Of a DNA stretch of 64,000 bases, positions 1-14,478 are shown piece by piece. Both the position numbers and the translations under genes were made by a program. Source of the DNA: Ficedula albicollis (Eukaryota > Chordata > Aves > Passeriformes > Muscicapidae). The stretch is taken from the NCBI RefSeq assembly GCF_000247815.1, contig NC_021671.1, forward strand, positions 21,192,267 to 21,256,266. The letters run 5' to 3'. The number at the start of each line of letters is the position of its first letter. Position 1 is the first letter of the stretch. The notes below the pieces were generated by a model. That model did no database searches, was not told where the DNA came from, and worked only from the letters and a program-made list of their open reading frames with translations.

Positions 1-1634
1 TACTTAATTATTTAACCCAGAAATAGATGCAAAAATATAACTAACTTGCTGTGCTTCAGTATTTGCAAAGATCCAAATGTACAAAGTTGTTGCATGGAAG
101 ATGATTGATGTAGGAATAAGCTCTTTTGCTAGACTGGTTTTACATCTATACTTATTTTACTACATTGAAATATAATTATTAAGGCAGACTTTAGAAAATG
201 CTCTCTTTAGTTCAGTGTTATCTGCATTGTCTGTTTCCTCCATTTGTTATTTTTTTCAGAGTTTAGAAGGATAATAGAAAGTATTAATACAGCATGCCAA
301 AATTACTCTTTCGTGGGGGGAGAGTGTGTCTATGTGTTTATTTTGGACACATTTTTAAGTTCTTCATGTATATGACTGTGGATAATGAACTGTGATTTTA
401 CAATCATTCTAAGTACTACGAGATTAGGGAGTTTTATCTGCTGATGTTTCCTTAAATAATATAAGCCATAGCTTTTTAAAGCTTAATTTCACAAATTTAA
501 TAGTTGGCACGTCTTTCACATACTACTTATTTCCTTCAATTTTAGTGGAAATGATGGTGTTGAAGGTCTAATCTATTCAGGAAGAACAAAAGAATTAAAC
601 AGAATTGTGAATAGTGTAGCATTATCATCTTTGTTCTCATGACCCTGGTTTCCAGGGAAAACCGACTAGAAGTTAAATAAAATATACTGTCCTACTTTTC
701 CATGGTTCTGATCCAAACTGTTCAGATAACAGACTTTAAGTTGGTGTTGAAGCTCTAAACTCGTGTGCTGTGACAACCTCTTGCCTGACCCTTCATTGCT
801 TGTGTGTTTTTAGATAGTACAATGCTTGAATGTTGGTGGAATGTAATCCACAACAGATACATCCTTGAAATGAGGATTTGTGTAGAAACAGTAAATGATA
901 AAGTGATAAATGTGGATGTTGAGCAAGCAGATGAGTATAAAGACAAACCAACGAACTTTTTTAGAACACTGGGCACAGGTTTAGGAAGTGTAGTCTTAGT
1001 CTGCCTACCAGAATTAAAAGAAGGAGGCTGGTAACAGGAAAAGTAACAAACAAGTAGTCTTCAAAAGCAGAGTATTTATGGGTTCTAGCATAACAGTGCA
1101 TTTATTATAACTGGTAAATAGAATAAGTCAGTAAATTGTTTTAGTGCTTTACCAGGGAATGGTAAAGATAGTTGGGGGTGTAAGGTTGAACCACACAACA
1201 TGGACAGTAGGCTAAAGCACACAGTCTTCAGTGGCACTGGGAGGTGTGTGAAGGGTATAAATTGTATGTCTATACCTAAGTATGTATATCCTGAATTAAT
1301 TTTAAAGCATAACCTCATTTGAATGAAAATATTTTTAAAAATAATATGGCAGCAAATACGTTTTCAGAAAAATATAAAGGTTGTTAATAACAGATTTTAA
1401 ACAGGAAAAAACCCCACCCCAAAATCTAGATGTAAATGCCTCCCAGAGAAGCACTACAGAACACACATTATTCAGATTTTTTCAAGATTTAATTTATTAC
1501 ATTAAATTGGTCCATAAAGGGAAACCCAAATTATTTTAACTCTAAGCAGGAATGACACATGACACACAATTGTAGAAGCATGAGATGGAGCATTTTAGTT
1601 CTCCATCTTATCTTGAAACATTTTCTTTACTTCC

Positions 1635-1678
1635 TTTTTTTTTTTTTTTTTTTTTTTTTTCCCCTCCTCCCCTCCCCA
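1635..1678 (+). repeat. T26 plus C/T-rich tract ending in CAG
   Basis: A run of 26 T (1635-1660) is followed by a C-rich pyrimidine tract ending CCCCAG at about 1679. It has the shape of a very strong 3' splice acceptor, but a poly-T expansion next to a C-rich patch would look the same. No downstream donor or coding frame could be paired with it. Confidence 0.6.
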
Positions 1679-1839
1679 GCCTGTTGTTTAGGCCTGAGCA
1701 AATAAATGGGAGTTTAATTCAATTAGAGCCTGGCTTTAGTCAGTTGCCTCATGACAGAAATTATTCAATATTTTTTCCCCCTCACATTGTTTGGTTTACA
1801 CATCGCTGACTCCCTTGCTTTTGTGCTCTGTTTAGAGTG

Positions 1840-2023
1840 GCCGTAATGCGGTGAGCTTTTGTGTCTGCCATGTCGCCGTCCCTTTCACCGCTGTCTGGTT
1901 TTGTCAGTCCTGAGGTGCAACGATGCTATTTCGAAAACAGAAAGGTTTTAATGTATTAGGAACGGGGCCCGCGCTTGCACAGCAGCAAAGCGTTGGGAAC
2001 AAAGCCGGACCGAGCGGCGGCCG
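1840..2023. promoter_or_regulatory. CpG-dense block, possible truncated CpG island or alternative MID1 promoter
   Basis: About 15 CpG dinucleotides occur in roughly 185 bases, in a window where CpG is otherwise rare. The density rises towards the right edge and ends in a NotI-type GCGGCCGC word directly at the start of a 352-base C run. Human MID1 is known to use several alternative promoters and untranslated first exons, so an intronic CpG island is plausible. No TATA box or initiator can be assigned with confidence. The promoter role is inference. Confidence 0.4.
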
Positions 2024-2375
<352 letters not shown>

Positions 2376-5300
2376 TTTTTTTTTTTTTTTTTTTGCCTTT
2401 TTCTGATCTTAAAACACAACCAAATTTAGCAACAATGCCAGTACCCAGTATACTCCTTCCAGTTTTGGGCTTTACAACTGTACATCTGCTATGTTTTACT
2501 TTGACCCTCTTTCTTCAGTAAAATGTGCACTTCCTATCAAAACAACAATACTTGTATTAGTGTCATTAGCACTGGGAACCTTTCATAGGATTTATAACAA
2601 ATAGAAATGGTGCCTAATTTGGGAAGCCTGAATAGTCCATGGCAAGGGAAACTCCTGCAGAAGGTCATGGACTAGAAAGCCATGTTGGGTTGCTAAAGCA
2701 CCCTTTGGACTCAAAGCCTGATGTGGGTGTTCCCTTTCTCTCCCATCTGTATTTACCGCTCCCCAAACCAGTCATCCAGACCCCTGTCTCTGGGGGCATC
2801 CCTTGACTGTCCAAGCAAGAAGTGTTTTCTTTTGCTGGAGGGACATTTTTGCCCTTGAGGGCAAACACCCACATCAAGAACTTGAGGCAAGGGGATTCCT
2901 GCCCTTCACAGCTTTCACATCTTATTTATAATGTTGCCCTTACAAATCTATTTTCCAGTTGTTTCAAGTCAGTGAAAATTGAAGCAGGAACAAAGAAAAA
3001 GTTAGTGTGACTATACTGAGTTATTCTTACACCTTCTGATAAAGTATATTTAAGTAATCCTTATCCTTTTACAGATCAAATGCTTAGTTGAAACTACATT
3101 GTTTTCACCAGTAGAATACTTAGAATATCTTGGTTAGCTAATAAACATGTAATATATCACTGACTTCTTGATGATGGGCCTTGATTGTGCCAGCAGGATT
3201 GATTTCTTTTTTCCCTTTTTTAATTTTTACAGGCTGGAGTGGAAGTATTACTTTTTTACATATTTCTCCTTTGTGTGGCATGTGAGTCCTATGCAATATC
3301 TCAGTTTACAAGAGAGGAAGGGGTGCAGGGTTATTTCAGTGCCTCAGACAAATGTGCTTTTAAGACTGGGCCTTTGGGTTTTATACCTTACAGATTCCCT
3401 CCATTAAAGATGACTAATCCATTTTCAGCTGTTCCCAGTTGCCAAGATGTGATTCTTTGTAGTAGCTAGAACTGAACTTCAAAATTCAGAAAATTCAGTG
3501 CCCCCTACTAGCCCCTGTGTTTGCACATGCACTGTGACTTCTCCATAAGAGCTCCCTGAGATTCTGACCACCCAAAATCAGAAAGGATCAGAAAAACACA
3601 AAAGGAATGAGTGCATAGACAGGTATATGGTTATGTAGAAACGTTTCCCTTCTTCATCTCAATTATGACTATCACACTTCCAGAATCTTTGGGCTATTTA
3701 TATTTTTATATTTATTTCATGAATAAAATTCTGTCAGTTCAACTGAAACCAAGAAGGTGTAGTGGTTTGGGTTTTTTGCATGCTCACAAATTTTGGATTT
3801 CTTGAGAATTTAAAATTTTCTGTTTAAATGTAGTCATGGTCTTATTTTTTGAAACTTAGCAATTTTAGCTTCCTTACAGTGTGCTGGCCATATTAACATA
3901 AAGTAACAGTATGATCCTATAATTATATTTTGCATCATGAGAGAGATCAAATTCAGCACAGATGAGAGAATGGAGTGCAAGTGGCTAACTTTTTCCTTTG
4001 TTATTTATCTGTTCAATTAGTTAGTGATTACTGATATCAATTAGTGATATTCAGAATGGTCTTCCAAACTGCCTCAGACCTCTTGCCCACAGCCTTTTAG
4101 TGGCCCAGAGAAGAGTGGCTGCAGAAATCAAATGATGAAAATTTGAAAGTCAAGGATAATTTGATGGAATAATATACTATATGAAGTTTCAGATTTACAT
4201 TAAAGTTGAGGGGGTTTTCAATAAAAAAGAAAAAGAAAATCTCTGTGAGTATTTGTGACTTTTAGACAGTTCCCCTATACTATCATCTCTGCCAACCACA
4301 TCTTTCAAGTATAGAAATTAATTTAGTTATTTTTACTATGGTAGTCCCCAAAGACTCCATTAAAACAAAAATTCCCATAATATAAGGTCTTGTACAAGTA
4401 CTTGAGATGTAATCCCAACATCAAGGAATATTCATTCAGCTATTCTTAGAACAAAATACAACAGCAAGCATGACGGGTACATAACATTTTATAAGGTTAC
4501 AGTAATATGCAAGTGAGCTGTTTGCATCATATAATGGCCAAGATTAAAAGAATGTTTGAAATTAATATTGGCTAGTTTCACTAGTCAGTGGAAGCACTAC
4601 TATATGATTTCATATAATTATTTTGGTTTGAAATACAATAGCCTCACCTCCCCTTGTCCCTATGTTGAAAAGTCTGGATTCTTGTGCTCTTCATCTAAGA
4701 GAAGAGGTACCACTGCAGTTTCTGGCTCTGTATGTCCTGCCTTATGTGCCAGTCTAATAAATTAGCTCTGATGTTGAAACTGATGTTAGTTACTGCTATA
4801 GCAGTTCTCTCTCTCTATTGACTGAAATCTACACACCCTAAATTTGAAAAAAAAAATATTCCAAACTATGAGAGAATCTCTTATATTCTATGAGATAAAG
4901 ATTATTCTCTATGTCATAAGTTTTTTCAGCTTTAATTTCTTTATGAAATTATGGTTTTGATATCAAATTATTCTTTGAAGGTTTATTTCAAGTAAAAGGA
5001 AAATAAAATAATTGTACAACAAGAAGAGATCTTTAATGTAAAGTATGTATCAGCTCATTACAATAAATAGCAAAATGTATAGTCTTTTTGATGTAATTAC
5101 TTCCTAGTGCCATACCGCATTAATCATTTCTCCCACCATTGTTTACCATAGGCTCACCAGTTGTGGGTGATAAATCATTGCTAATACCAGGACAGATGAA
5201 GATGGGAGCATCAATCTGCTCTTAGGCTGAGTGAGAGTCTGGGGGGTAGAGCTCTTCCATCTCAGGACTTATATCAGGATGGGATTGTTAATATGCCTCT

Positions 5301-5998
5301 TGTTCAGGGCTATGCCTAAAACACTAAACACGACAGTACTTTTTTTTTTTTTTAACATTGTTTACTGTAATTCTACCAGTAATTCATGCACATTTTGAAG
5401 CACTTACTTTGTAGGTATTAAACTTCTGTTTCTGCCTCAGAAGATAAACAACATTTTTGTTTGACAAAAATTAACTGGAACATCTCTGATGGCAGATAAT
5501 ACTGAAAGATTTCTTAACACACTCAGAGAATCAGAGTAGGGCAAGGCAATGGCTGATTTGAAGCAGATGAAGAAAAAACAAGTGCTTCCCTGGTCAATAT
5601 AATCCAGCTTTCCTCTTTTCTTTTGAAATATTCACGCACATACAACAAAATGTAAGACTTGTCAAAGTCTCCTGTTTACCCATGCAGGTCATAGTGATTG
5701 AGGTCTCATGCTGTCTATGAATAATAATGTTCATTCAAGCTTGTAATGTGTTTGAATGTCAGAGAAATTTTCTGCATGTAGATCTGGTTGATAGTTAAAA
5801 TTAGCAAAATTAAAATAGAAAACACATTATCTCTCATTAGCTACCAGAGAAATAAAAACATCCTGTGAGGAAGTAAAAGAGAAGAAGCTATGTTGCTGTG
5901 TTGGATACACAGGTTAATATTCCCTTGGTAAACACCCAGTGCTTTGCTCAGACCAGCTGGAACTTCCATAGGTTCCCACACTTCAGTAGCCTTCCCCT

Positions 5999-6150
5999 CA
6001 AAACTCATCCCTGCATTTCTGGAGACTATTCTGAAATGTGAGACTATAAACCCGAGTTCTGCTATTTGTTAGGACAAAACTCATCCCTGCATTTCTGGAG
6101 ACTATTCTGAAGTGTGAGACTATAAACCCCAGTTCTGCTATTTGTTAGGA
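5999..6150. repeat. Tandem duplication, 2 x 76 bp
   Basis: The copies are 5999-6074 and 6075-6150, head to tail with no spacer, with two single-base differences (aaatg/aagtg and cccgag/ccccag). The sequence is intronic. Confidence 0.92.
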
Positions 6151-6591
6151 TACTGTCAAACTTTGAAAGAGATTAAAGATGAGCAACTGTTCACAACATG
6201 TGTGTCTTGTGGTAGAAGCATTAGCAGACTCATTAAGCTATAGCTAATGACAGCATGTGCAAAATTTATTTCAAGTTTATTTCAGCAACATATGGAGATT
6301 ATAACTCATTCAAACTGAATTTGAGCAATATCTATCCTAATAATAATCCACTAAAGAGAAGAGATAATTCTGATCAGTATATGAATGAAGGTTCATCTGA
6401 ATAGGTATTTAAAATATTTTATTTCTTGTCCAAAGACTTGGATCATATGCATGCAAGAAATCTCTTCAAAGGAATAATTAAAGTAACTATTAAAATACTG
6501 CTAATAATATTGAATGTAGTTTAAAAAAAAACAACAACAAAACTTAAAATTCTCAATCCAAAAATAGATGTTTTTAATGCCTTTCCCAGTA

Positions 6592-6713
6592 TAACAACTA
6601 TATATTCTGTACTATATATTCTGTAAACTATAAAAGAGGAAAAATATATGTACTAACAACTATATATTCTGTACTATATATTCTGCAAACTATAAAAGAG
6701 GAAAAATATATGT
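6592..6713. repeat. Tandem duplication, about 2 x 62 bp
   Basis: The copies are 6592-6653 and 6654-6713, with one base difference (gtaaac/gcaaac). The unit itself contains a smaller repeated word, tatattctgta. Confidence 0.9.
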
Positions 6714-9700
6714 GCAGGTAAGTAAGAGATGGATAGAAGTGAATGCTTGGTAGGGAAAGCTCCTGTGTTTTTCCAGTGTGATCATTCCTGCTTCCCTGTG
6801 TAGATGGCTGCTGGGGCAATGGGTCACCCCAGGGTGGCCCTGCCAGTGCTGGGGCTCCCCCATTGCACAGGGGGCTCTGCAGCTTGGCAGGGCTGAGCTG
6901 CAGCTGCTCTGTGATTAAGTGTTTGCTGTTGGAAGGCTGGCACTGGGGGCTAACACCCATCCCACTTCTAGATAAAACCCATTTCAACTACACAGACAAA
7001 TCTGTCATGTGAGAGAGCTCCTGCATTGAGGCCCTTTTCCAGCCCAAGGGTCAATAAGGTGCCCACTTACCAAAAGGACCCATGAGATGCCTGAGGTCAT
7101 GTAAACTTTGGGTGAATTTATATGATTATTCAGTCTTTTCTTGCCTTAAGTATGGGCAAACATTGTTCTTTCCCTTGCCTTTGATTACAACCTTCAACTT
7201 CAAAAATAAGCTGAAGCTTGTGGGGGAAAGGGCATTATATTAGCCATACAAAAATGTTTTCACCCCCTTTTGAGCATTTCTTATGATCACTCTTGAGGAA
7301 AAACTGACCTTTCCAGACAAATCCACCAAACAGAGCAGCACCATGAAGCCTTTTTGTGGTGTTTTGCACTTTTTTGGCCTTTGCTGAATTAGCTTTTATT
7401 TCAGACTTGGTAAACACACGCTTCTGAAATTTTGATACACTGAAATTCTTATGCAGGCAGGATGCAATTCATTACTGCAGTTCTTTGGGGGTAAGAATAT
7501 TATCAGAGGAACCTTTTTTACACCATTAATTTACTTGATTGCTTCCAGCTTTGTTCATATTTATACTGGTTGAAAACCTTCATCTGAACATGCACTCTGA
7601 GTAAAACTACCTCTTAGGTTAACAATTTTCTGGTAATGTCTTTTGTTAGAAGAGGTTAAGTAAAGAGAATGATAAGATACTAAAACATTTTTCTGAAAAA
7701 ATGAAAAACATTTAAATGAAGTCTGAATTTTGAGTAGTTTTAAATGGGTTCTTGCTCTGCCTAAATCATTTAGCATACTCTCACTTGAAAGCAATGTAAT
7801 TTTTCTGTCAAATAAGTCACTACTACAGTTTAGGAAAAGTAAAAAACAAATCCAGAAAATAAATTTGGAGTTCTACTATTAAATGTCATAATACTTCATT
7901 TCAACACTGAAGGCTTCAGATTTTAATGTACACAATATCAAAATAATTTTGAATAAATTAGGAAATTATTTTAGTCTAGTTTTTGCATCTATTGTGTGCA
8001 GAGTTGAGTGTTTGCAGTTTAGGGGTACAAGTAAATTGTTGTGCTACAGGTAAATTATTGTCACAAATTCAGATGTGGGAGAGCTTATTTTGCAATGACT
8101 GATTATAGCTTGTAAGGAAAATGTCACTGCAAGGAAGAAAACAGCAGAAGGTAAAGAGGGGAATGCTTGTTTGCTCATGTAGTTTGGTTTGGGGTTTTTT
8201 CTGACATGCTGTAAGCGTGGTGGGAGCCCCGGTTCACCCTGGGGTTTGACTGGAGTGCCTCACTGAATGACTCCTGCTTGCAGAGAACACTGAATCTGCT
8301 GTCATGTGTTTCCCTTGGAGGAACTCATTTCCTTCCTGAGGAGGTCTGCAAGGTCAGGCAAATAAATAAATATCTGATCTTGGAAGCTGGGTGTCTCGAG
8401 CTGCTCTCTCTGAGTCATTATTTCTACAGAAAAATTCATAGGGAAAGTCTGTCAAAAACCCCAGAGAAGCTAAGTGCTTCCATAATGGGAAGCTGGTTTA
8501 AACTGGGTGGGGCAGGTACAAGGGAAGTGTTTTGAAGCTTTGGTGTTTCACTACATACATGATTTGAGTGTTCTTGTTTAAGGTTCAAAAGTCATGTAAT
8601 TCTTTTCTAGTGGTCTGAAGCGGTATCACTTTGGTAGTGAGAGTGAAAGGTGTCCTGTTCAGTCTTAAAATTTGGCTGTATTACTATTTTGTCTTTATAT
8701 TATGTTTATAATATTCATCAAATTCTGGCCTCAGGCAGACCACCAAAATCCCATATTGCTTCAAGAAACGTTATTGGATTTTTAAATTATTATTTATTTA
8801 TTGTTTGTTTGTTTATTACTTATCACTGACAATTTAGAACTTTTGTTATACTCTTGGCACTGAAGGTATATTATGGGATAACTGATCGAATTTAACAAGC
8901 CTGCTGCCACCAAAATTTGTTCTTTCTGATTATGTTTCTCTCTGTGTCTTTTCTGCATGCTGCTGCCTGGAGCAGCTTCCGTAGTTGTGCACCCTTTGGT
9001 GAACTGATGCCCTGCATTTTCTGCTGGCCACAGTGCAGCAGTGCAGGCACACCTGAGGTGGGAGCACTGACTCTGGTCCATTTTCTCCCTCTCCAGGCAC
9101 CCAGCAGCCTCCATGGACTGCACATGTGTACTCTAGGAAGACTGCTGCCCTACATACTGAGAATAGCTGCACAAATTAAGTGCCTTAAATACAATTTCCC
9201 AGCAGCTATAACAATTTAATGTCTGGTTTCTGTGCATCCATAATTTTCCCCTTCCTGTAGCAGTTCATCCCTACCTCCTCCTGTGCCCTGCCTGTTCATT
9301 CCCACCCTAGCTCTGCCAGCTCCCAAGAGCAATAAAAAAACAACTCTTCCTAATAAGTAAATAGTTTCCTGGATGTCTGGCAAGTTGAAATTATGCAATG
9401 ATGGGTCCAATTTAGTCTGGCTCTGGCACAAAGTAAAGACAAGGATCTGACAGATTAGAACAGGAAGGAAAGTGATTGAATGAACTTTAAACATTATCCT
9501 AAGGAAGGAGAAGCAATTCCACCTACAGCCCTTAACAGAGTGTAACAAAAGGGGGCACAGCAGCTTCTCTAGGTCCAGCTCTGGTAGGAGTTGTTCCCTT
9601 TATCAACACAGACTGGTTAAGACATACAAATGTGACAGAATTTTAGGAAAGCTGAAAAGATAAACTTTATTTTTCCTTGTGTTTTTAAGTGGCTGCAAAT

Positions 9701-11731
9701 TATTTTTACCATTAAAATTACCAGTATTGATAAACAAATAAAATAAACTGGAGATACAAAAGTGGTACTACAACTACATCTGTAGAAAGACTTCTTTCAG
9801 TACAAAAATTCCCTGCAGAAATTATGTCCCTCACATGATGTTGGCATTCTGGCAAAAGCTTCAAGTGTGAATCTCTGTCTTTTATTCAGAATAGTGGTAG
9901 GAGAATAAATTTGATCTTTGGAGGTTTTACCTAGATGTGTATTTTGCCCTATGATTAGGCTTCATGTCACCCCCTAACTTACTATAAATCCCCCGGAGAG
10001 TTAAAAAAAAAGTTAAACAAATATTTCACAAAGCTGGCTTAAGTTTGAGCTTGGAAGTAGTTGTAGAAGTCATTTGGTTTCAATTTCCTTGAGAACCCAT
10101 ACTAGATTTCTGGTAGGGATATAATACTTTTCTGCAGAAAAGATTCATCAATGAAAAATATGGGCAAGACTGAGGATTTTTTATTTATGTATTTATTTTG
10201 ATTTATACACATGACTGGAAATAGTCCTGTAATATTCTTTGAAATATAGTAGAAAGGATCTGTCTGGTAATTCCCTTTTAACCACAAACCAGCAGGAGTT
10301 CAACAGCTGAACTACAACAGGTGTAGATACTGCTGATTTTTGAAAACTTTTGTCAGAGCTTTCCCACTTTCTCACAGACTGCAGGATCAAATGGGCTTGG
10401 GAGTCATGCTCACTAAAACAGGGCTATTCTAAACTAAATAAAGAGAAAATTCCAAAACACACCAGGGCTAATTTGCCATTGTTTTCACAATAAACCATAA
10501 TGAATCCTCATCAAATGAATGCAGCTGCTATGGTGCTGTATCCAAAATAATGTAATTAAATTGCTGCTTGGGGAATTTTAGAGTATAAATTTGGCAGAGA
10601 CTCATTACTGGCAATTCGACAGTGAAGCATTTATAATCTTATCCAAAGAGGTGATCCTGTGTTCTGTCATCCTAAGAACAGAGAGAGGAGAAACAGAACC
10701 AGGATGACAAATGGCCAGACCAAAATCTGAAACAAGAAACCACAAGAACTTAAGGCTAATCCAAGCCATGCTGGAAAGCCTGTTGGGATGGCAAGGGGAG
10801 GACAGGATGAGAAAACCTGAATATGTTGAATCAGAAGAATTCCTTGCCACTCTCCGCAGTGACAAGGTCAAGAGGGAAGGGGAGCCCTCCCCGGGGAGCC
10901 TGCAGGAGCCACAGCTTTGCCACCATCAGGGTCAGGAGAGTCACAACCCTGATCAGCAAGGGGAGCTCTGGGGCCTCATGCCCAGAGCTGACTCCTCCTC
11001 CCTGCCTGCTGCCTTACAAAAACATTGAAACTCTGCCCCCTCTTCTGTCAGGGCCTTGTGGATGCCTGGCTGTAGCTGCAGCAGCCCCCTCCCTCCAGGG
11101 AAAGCAGTGATGCTGGCCTCTTGTGTGATGAACGTCCCAGGGCTGGCAGGACTGGCACAAGGAGATCCAACATACAGCCCAAACAACTGTAAAAACTCCC
11201 ACGATGAGCACACCACTCTCTAACAGCTAAAGCTGCTCAAGATCAAACCAGCTGCCATTAAAGTGCTGAGAGCTGTGATGAATCACAACATCACAATCAC
11301 TTTTTGTGATTGCAAAACTAATCTAAAACCGGGGTCACCCAGTCTCATAAGAAAGCAGGTTGTGTTTCTAATTTGTTTTAAAAGTGAATGCAATTTAAAT
11401 TCTAATTTCAGGAGAGAGAAATTTGCATTGTGGCCAAATCTGAGTCTTTAGAAGTTTATGTTTAATAAACCCTAGAATGCCCATTCTAATTAAGCTTACA
11501 TAAAATATTGCAGCTTAGAGCATACTTTAGTTTAACAACAATGTTTGTGTTTCTTTATATGCTAAGCAAATCTCCTGGGGTTGTGTTCCCTATATGAATA
11601 TTCATTATGATGGTTTCATAAATGGAAATCCATCAATATCATCAATATTTAACATTACATGTCCCTAGAGGATTTACCTAACACTTCAGCTCAGGGACAG
11701 AGTCAACAGAGTCCATTCCTTCACATTATCT

Positions 11732-11783
11732 ATTTTTTTTTCTTTTTTTTTCTTTTTTCTTTCTTTTATTTTTTTGGGGGGGT
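11732..11783. repeat. T-rich low-complexity tract ending in G7
   Basis: The tract is T runs broken by single C bases and closed by a run of seven G. No other content is visible. Confidence 0.85.
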
Positions 11784-12426
11784 TGGATTTTTTTCCTTTT
11801 TTATTCCTTAGTGCATAGCAGTTACTGGCAAATTTGCAGAAGCAACAGCTGCCAGCAGAAGTAATTGAAAAAGGGGCTTGAGGGAAGGGACAAACAGGGA
11901 CATTTCAGAGTTTTGCTGAAAACAAAAATAAATAATTTGCTAAAGATAGAATGAAAATGTTGAGATTAAAGATCAACACATTCAATAGTAAAGTTCCCAG
12001 AACAACTTAACAACCTTGGTGTGGAAAGAACATTAAAAGAACTAAGAGGACAGAGTTTAAAGTTAGTTGGGAATTCCTATTACATATGTATACATGTATA
12101 TGCAGACTTGAAGAAAAAATGAGCCTGCTATATCTTTCTGTTGCTCATTATTGACCAATAAACATCCTTTTGAAGGAAGATAGAAAATAGTTATTAGCCA
12201 CAGGCTGGTGTCTCCTGAGTTTGAGCTGCCACAAAGGGAAGTTAAAGAGAAATAGGCAGGGTGGGATTAGTAGATTCATCAAGGATTTAATGAGTTTAAT
12301 TTGCTTATGCATCTTTGTAAACCCAAAGCTATATGAGATCTAGAACAACAAATATTCATGTCTTCGTAGAGGTTTGTCTAAGGACAGTGCTGGCAGTCTT
12401 AGTGAGAGGCTGAAATATTTTGTTGC

Positions 12427-12533
12427 CAAGTTGTTTCAGCTCACAGTAAGCTTTACAGTTATCCTGGATTTCCTATGCAACAAGTTGTTTCAGCTCACAG
12501 TAAGCTTTACAGATATCCTGGATTTCATATGCA
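12427..12533. repeat. Tandem duplication, 2 x 54 bp
   Basis: The copies are 12427-12480 and 12481-12533, starting CAAGTTGTTTCAGCTCACAG, with two base differences. Confidence 0.92.
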
Positions 12534-13825
12534 GTACCTTCATCATTGCTGGAGACAATTAAGTGCCTCTATCCTGTGCCATACCCCCAAAAATGTTGTA
12601 GCAGTTGCTTAACAACTTCAATTTGTGATTTTTTTTTCACATTGCTTGTTGATGACTTCAGCTTTGGCCTCTTTGGTCAGATTTTTTGGCTGCTCTAAAG
12701 CTCTGTAAAGTCACTGACAAAACACTGGCAAAATCTTGAACTTAATGGAAGGATCAGACTGGCCTTATCCTGCAATTTATTTAATAGAGTTGGGTAACAT
12801 ATTTAGTGACTGCAAATTCATCACAAATGGAGTTTTGATCCTAAAGCTGTTTCCACTTTTTAATAGAATGGCAGAATTTGTTTGAGGTAAGGAAAAAGTA
12901 GCCTGGTGATAAACTGTAATCATACTACCCCTCTTTTACCCACTAACTCAGGGATTATGGTATTTTGTTTTAATCTCATTATGAGTGTCTTGGAAACAAC
13001 ACCTGAAAAAGGACAGTGTCTCTGAGGAGAAACCTGGAGGAAATCTGGAGCCAGCTCTTCTCTTTCCTGGCCCCATCTCTTGGGCCCAGCCAGGCAGAGG
13101 TGATGGCTCAGGGGCTCTCAGCCTGCTGGCTCTGCCTTGGCCCCCAAAGCCCCCAGCAGCACAGAGCCCTGGCACTCACCCTGCTGTGACACAGCTCCAG
13201 CAGGACAGGAGGCTGCAGCGTCCCTCCCTGCCCTCCTTGGCTGTGCACAGAGCCTTGCGTGTTTATTCCCAGAGAAATGTTCATTCCCAGAGAAAACCCA
13301 GGTCAAGTTTGTTCTTTTCCCAGTCCAGAGCAGGAACCAAAGAAACAGCACTTTTTTTCCCCCAGTATTTCAATTTCCCTGCTGGCCCAGAAAATCAATT
13401 ACAGTCACAGCCTTAGGTAGTGCAGAATCAGGTAATATTCAGTGTGACAGTAAGTATGACTGGCCCATGTGGAGCTTAGACACCTGCAGAAGCTGCTTGC
13501 TCTGTACTGCCTTATTTAGCTCTTTATGGTCCTTTACATTCTCCAAATTAATCTCATTCTCTGTGCAGATTTATTTAAAACAGAGATGCAATGAGTTAAG
13601 AGAAGACCATTTTTTTTTCCTTCTTGGCACAGTAGTTCTACAGACTGGTCTTAGATGAAGTTCAACTAATTTATATAGTAACAATAGTGAGCTGATATTT
13701 CCTCTGATACTGAGATTTGGCAGAGAGGACCAGAAGGAAGTGTTTCAATCCAATATATAAAACAACAGTAAAAGGGAAAAAAGAGATTTCCTCTTTATTA
13801 TGTGAAGAGAATAATATATTACAAA

Positions 13826-13941
13826 TAATTTCCACCCATTAAAATGCTCTTTTGTTCATGCAGCCTGTTTGGGATTTGAGGTTTAATTTCCACCCATTAA
13901 AATGCTCTTTTGTTCTTGCAGCTTGGTTTGGGATTTGAGGT
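13826..13941. repeat. Tandem duplication, 2 x 58 bp
   Basis: The copies are 13826-13883 and 13884-13941, starting TAATTTCCACCCATTAAAAT. They differ by about two substitutions and a one-base indel. Confidence 0.9.
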
Positions 13942-14341
13942 CAGTCTAGTTTTGATCACTGTAATATCTTTGCAACATTCCATCTTTGTTTCCTCATATC
14001 CATAGCTTGCTTTTGCTTGTGTTCCATCTGATCCCAGCTGTTGACATTCAAAGATCATTAACCAGGACACTTATTACTAAAAAGCAATGGTCAAAGTTTG
14101 GCCTGTTCCAGCCCAGCTGCTGTGGCTGCATTTTTGTGGTCCTCAAATCCAGTCATTTCTGGATAACTCTGTCTTTAATCAACTGACCAACTGTAATTTA
14201 GTCACAACACTGGTGGGCCAACTTCCTTGAACAGGGATATTTAAATCATTTTTGTGTAATTTTGCAAATCCTAAGGTTAAATCTCAGGTTTAGAAGCTTC
14301 CCACAGAGTCTGCAGAAAATAACTTTTTGCCATTCTATCGG

Positions 14342-14478
14342 TTTTTTTAGTGTTTGCTTGAGTTATCACCCTGATCACTGGATTCTACATTTGGGCACTA
14401 CAAATAAATACTAATTTTTTTAGTGTTTGCTTGAGTTATCACCCTGGATTTACATTTTGGCACTACAAATAAATACTA
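14342..14478. repeat. Tandem duplication, 73 and 64 bp
   Basis: The copies are 14342-14414 and 14415-14478, starting with T7 and AGTGTTTGCTTGAG. The second copy lacks about 9 bases in the middle. Confidence 0.88.

Noticed and set aside
13137..13658. 173-codon open frame in a GC-rich patch
   Set aside because: The composition is explained by local GC richness. There is no recognisable domain, overlapping frames are equally long, and no splice sites fit.
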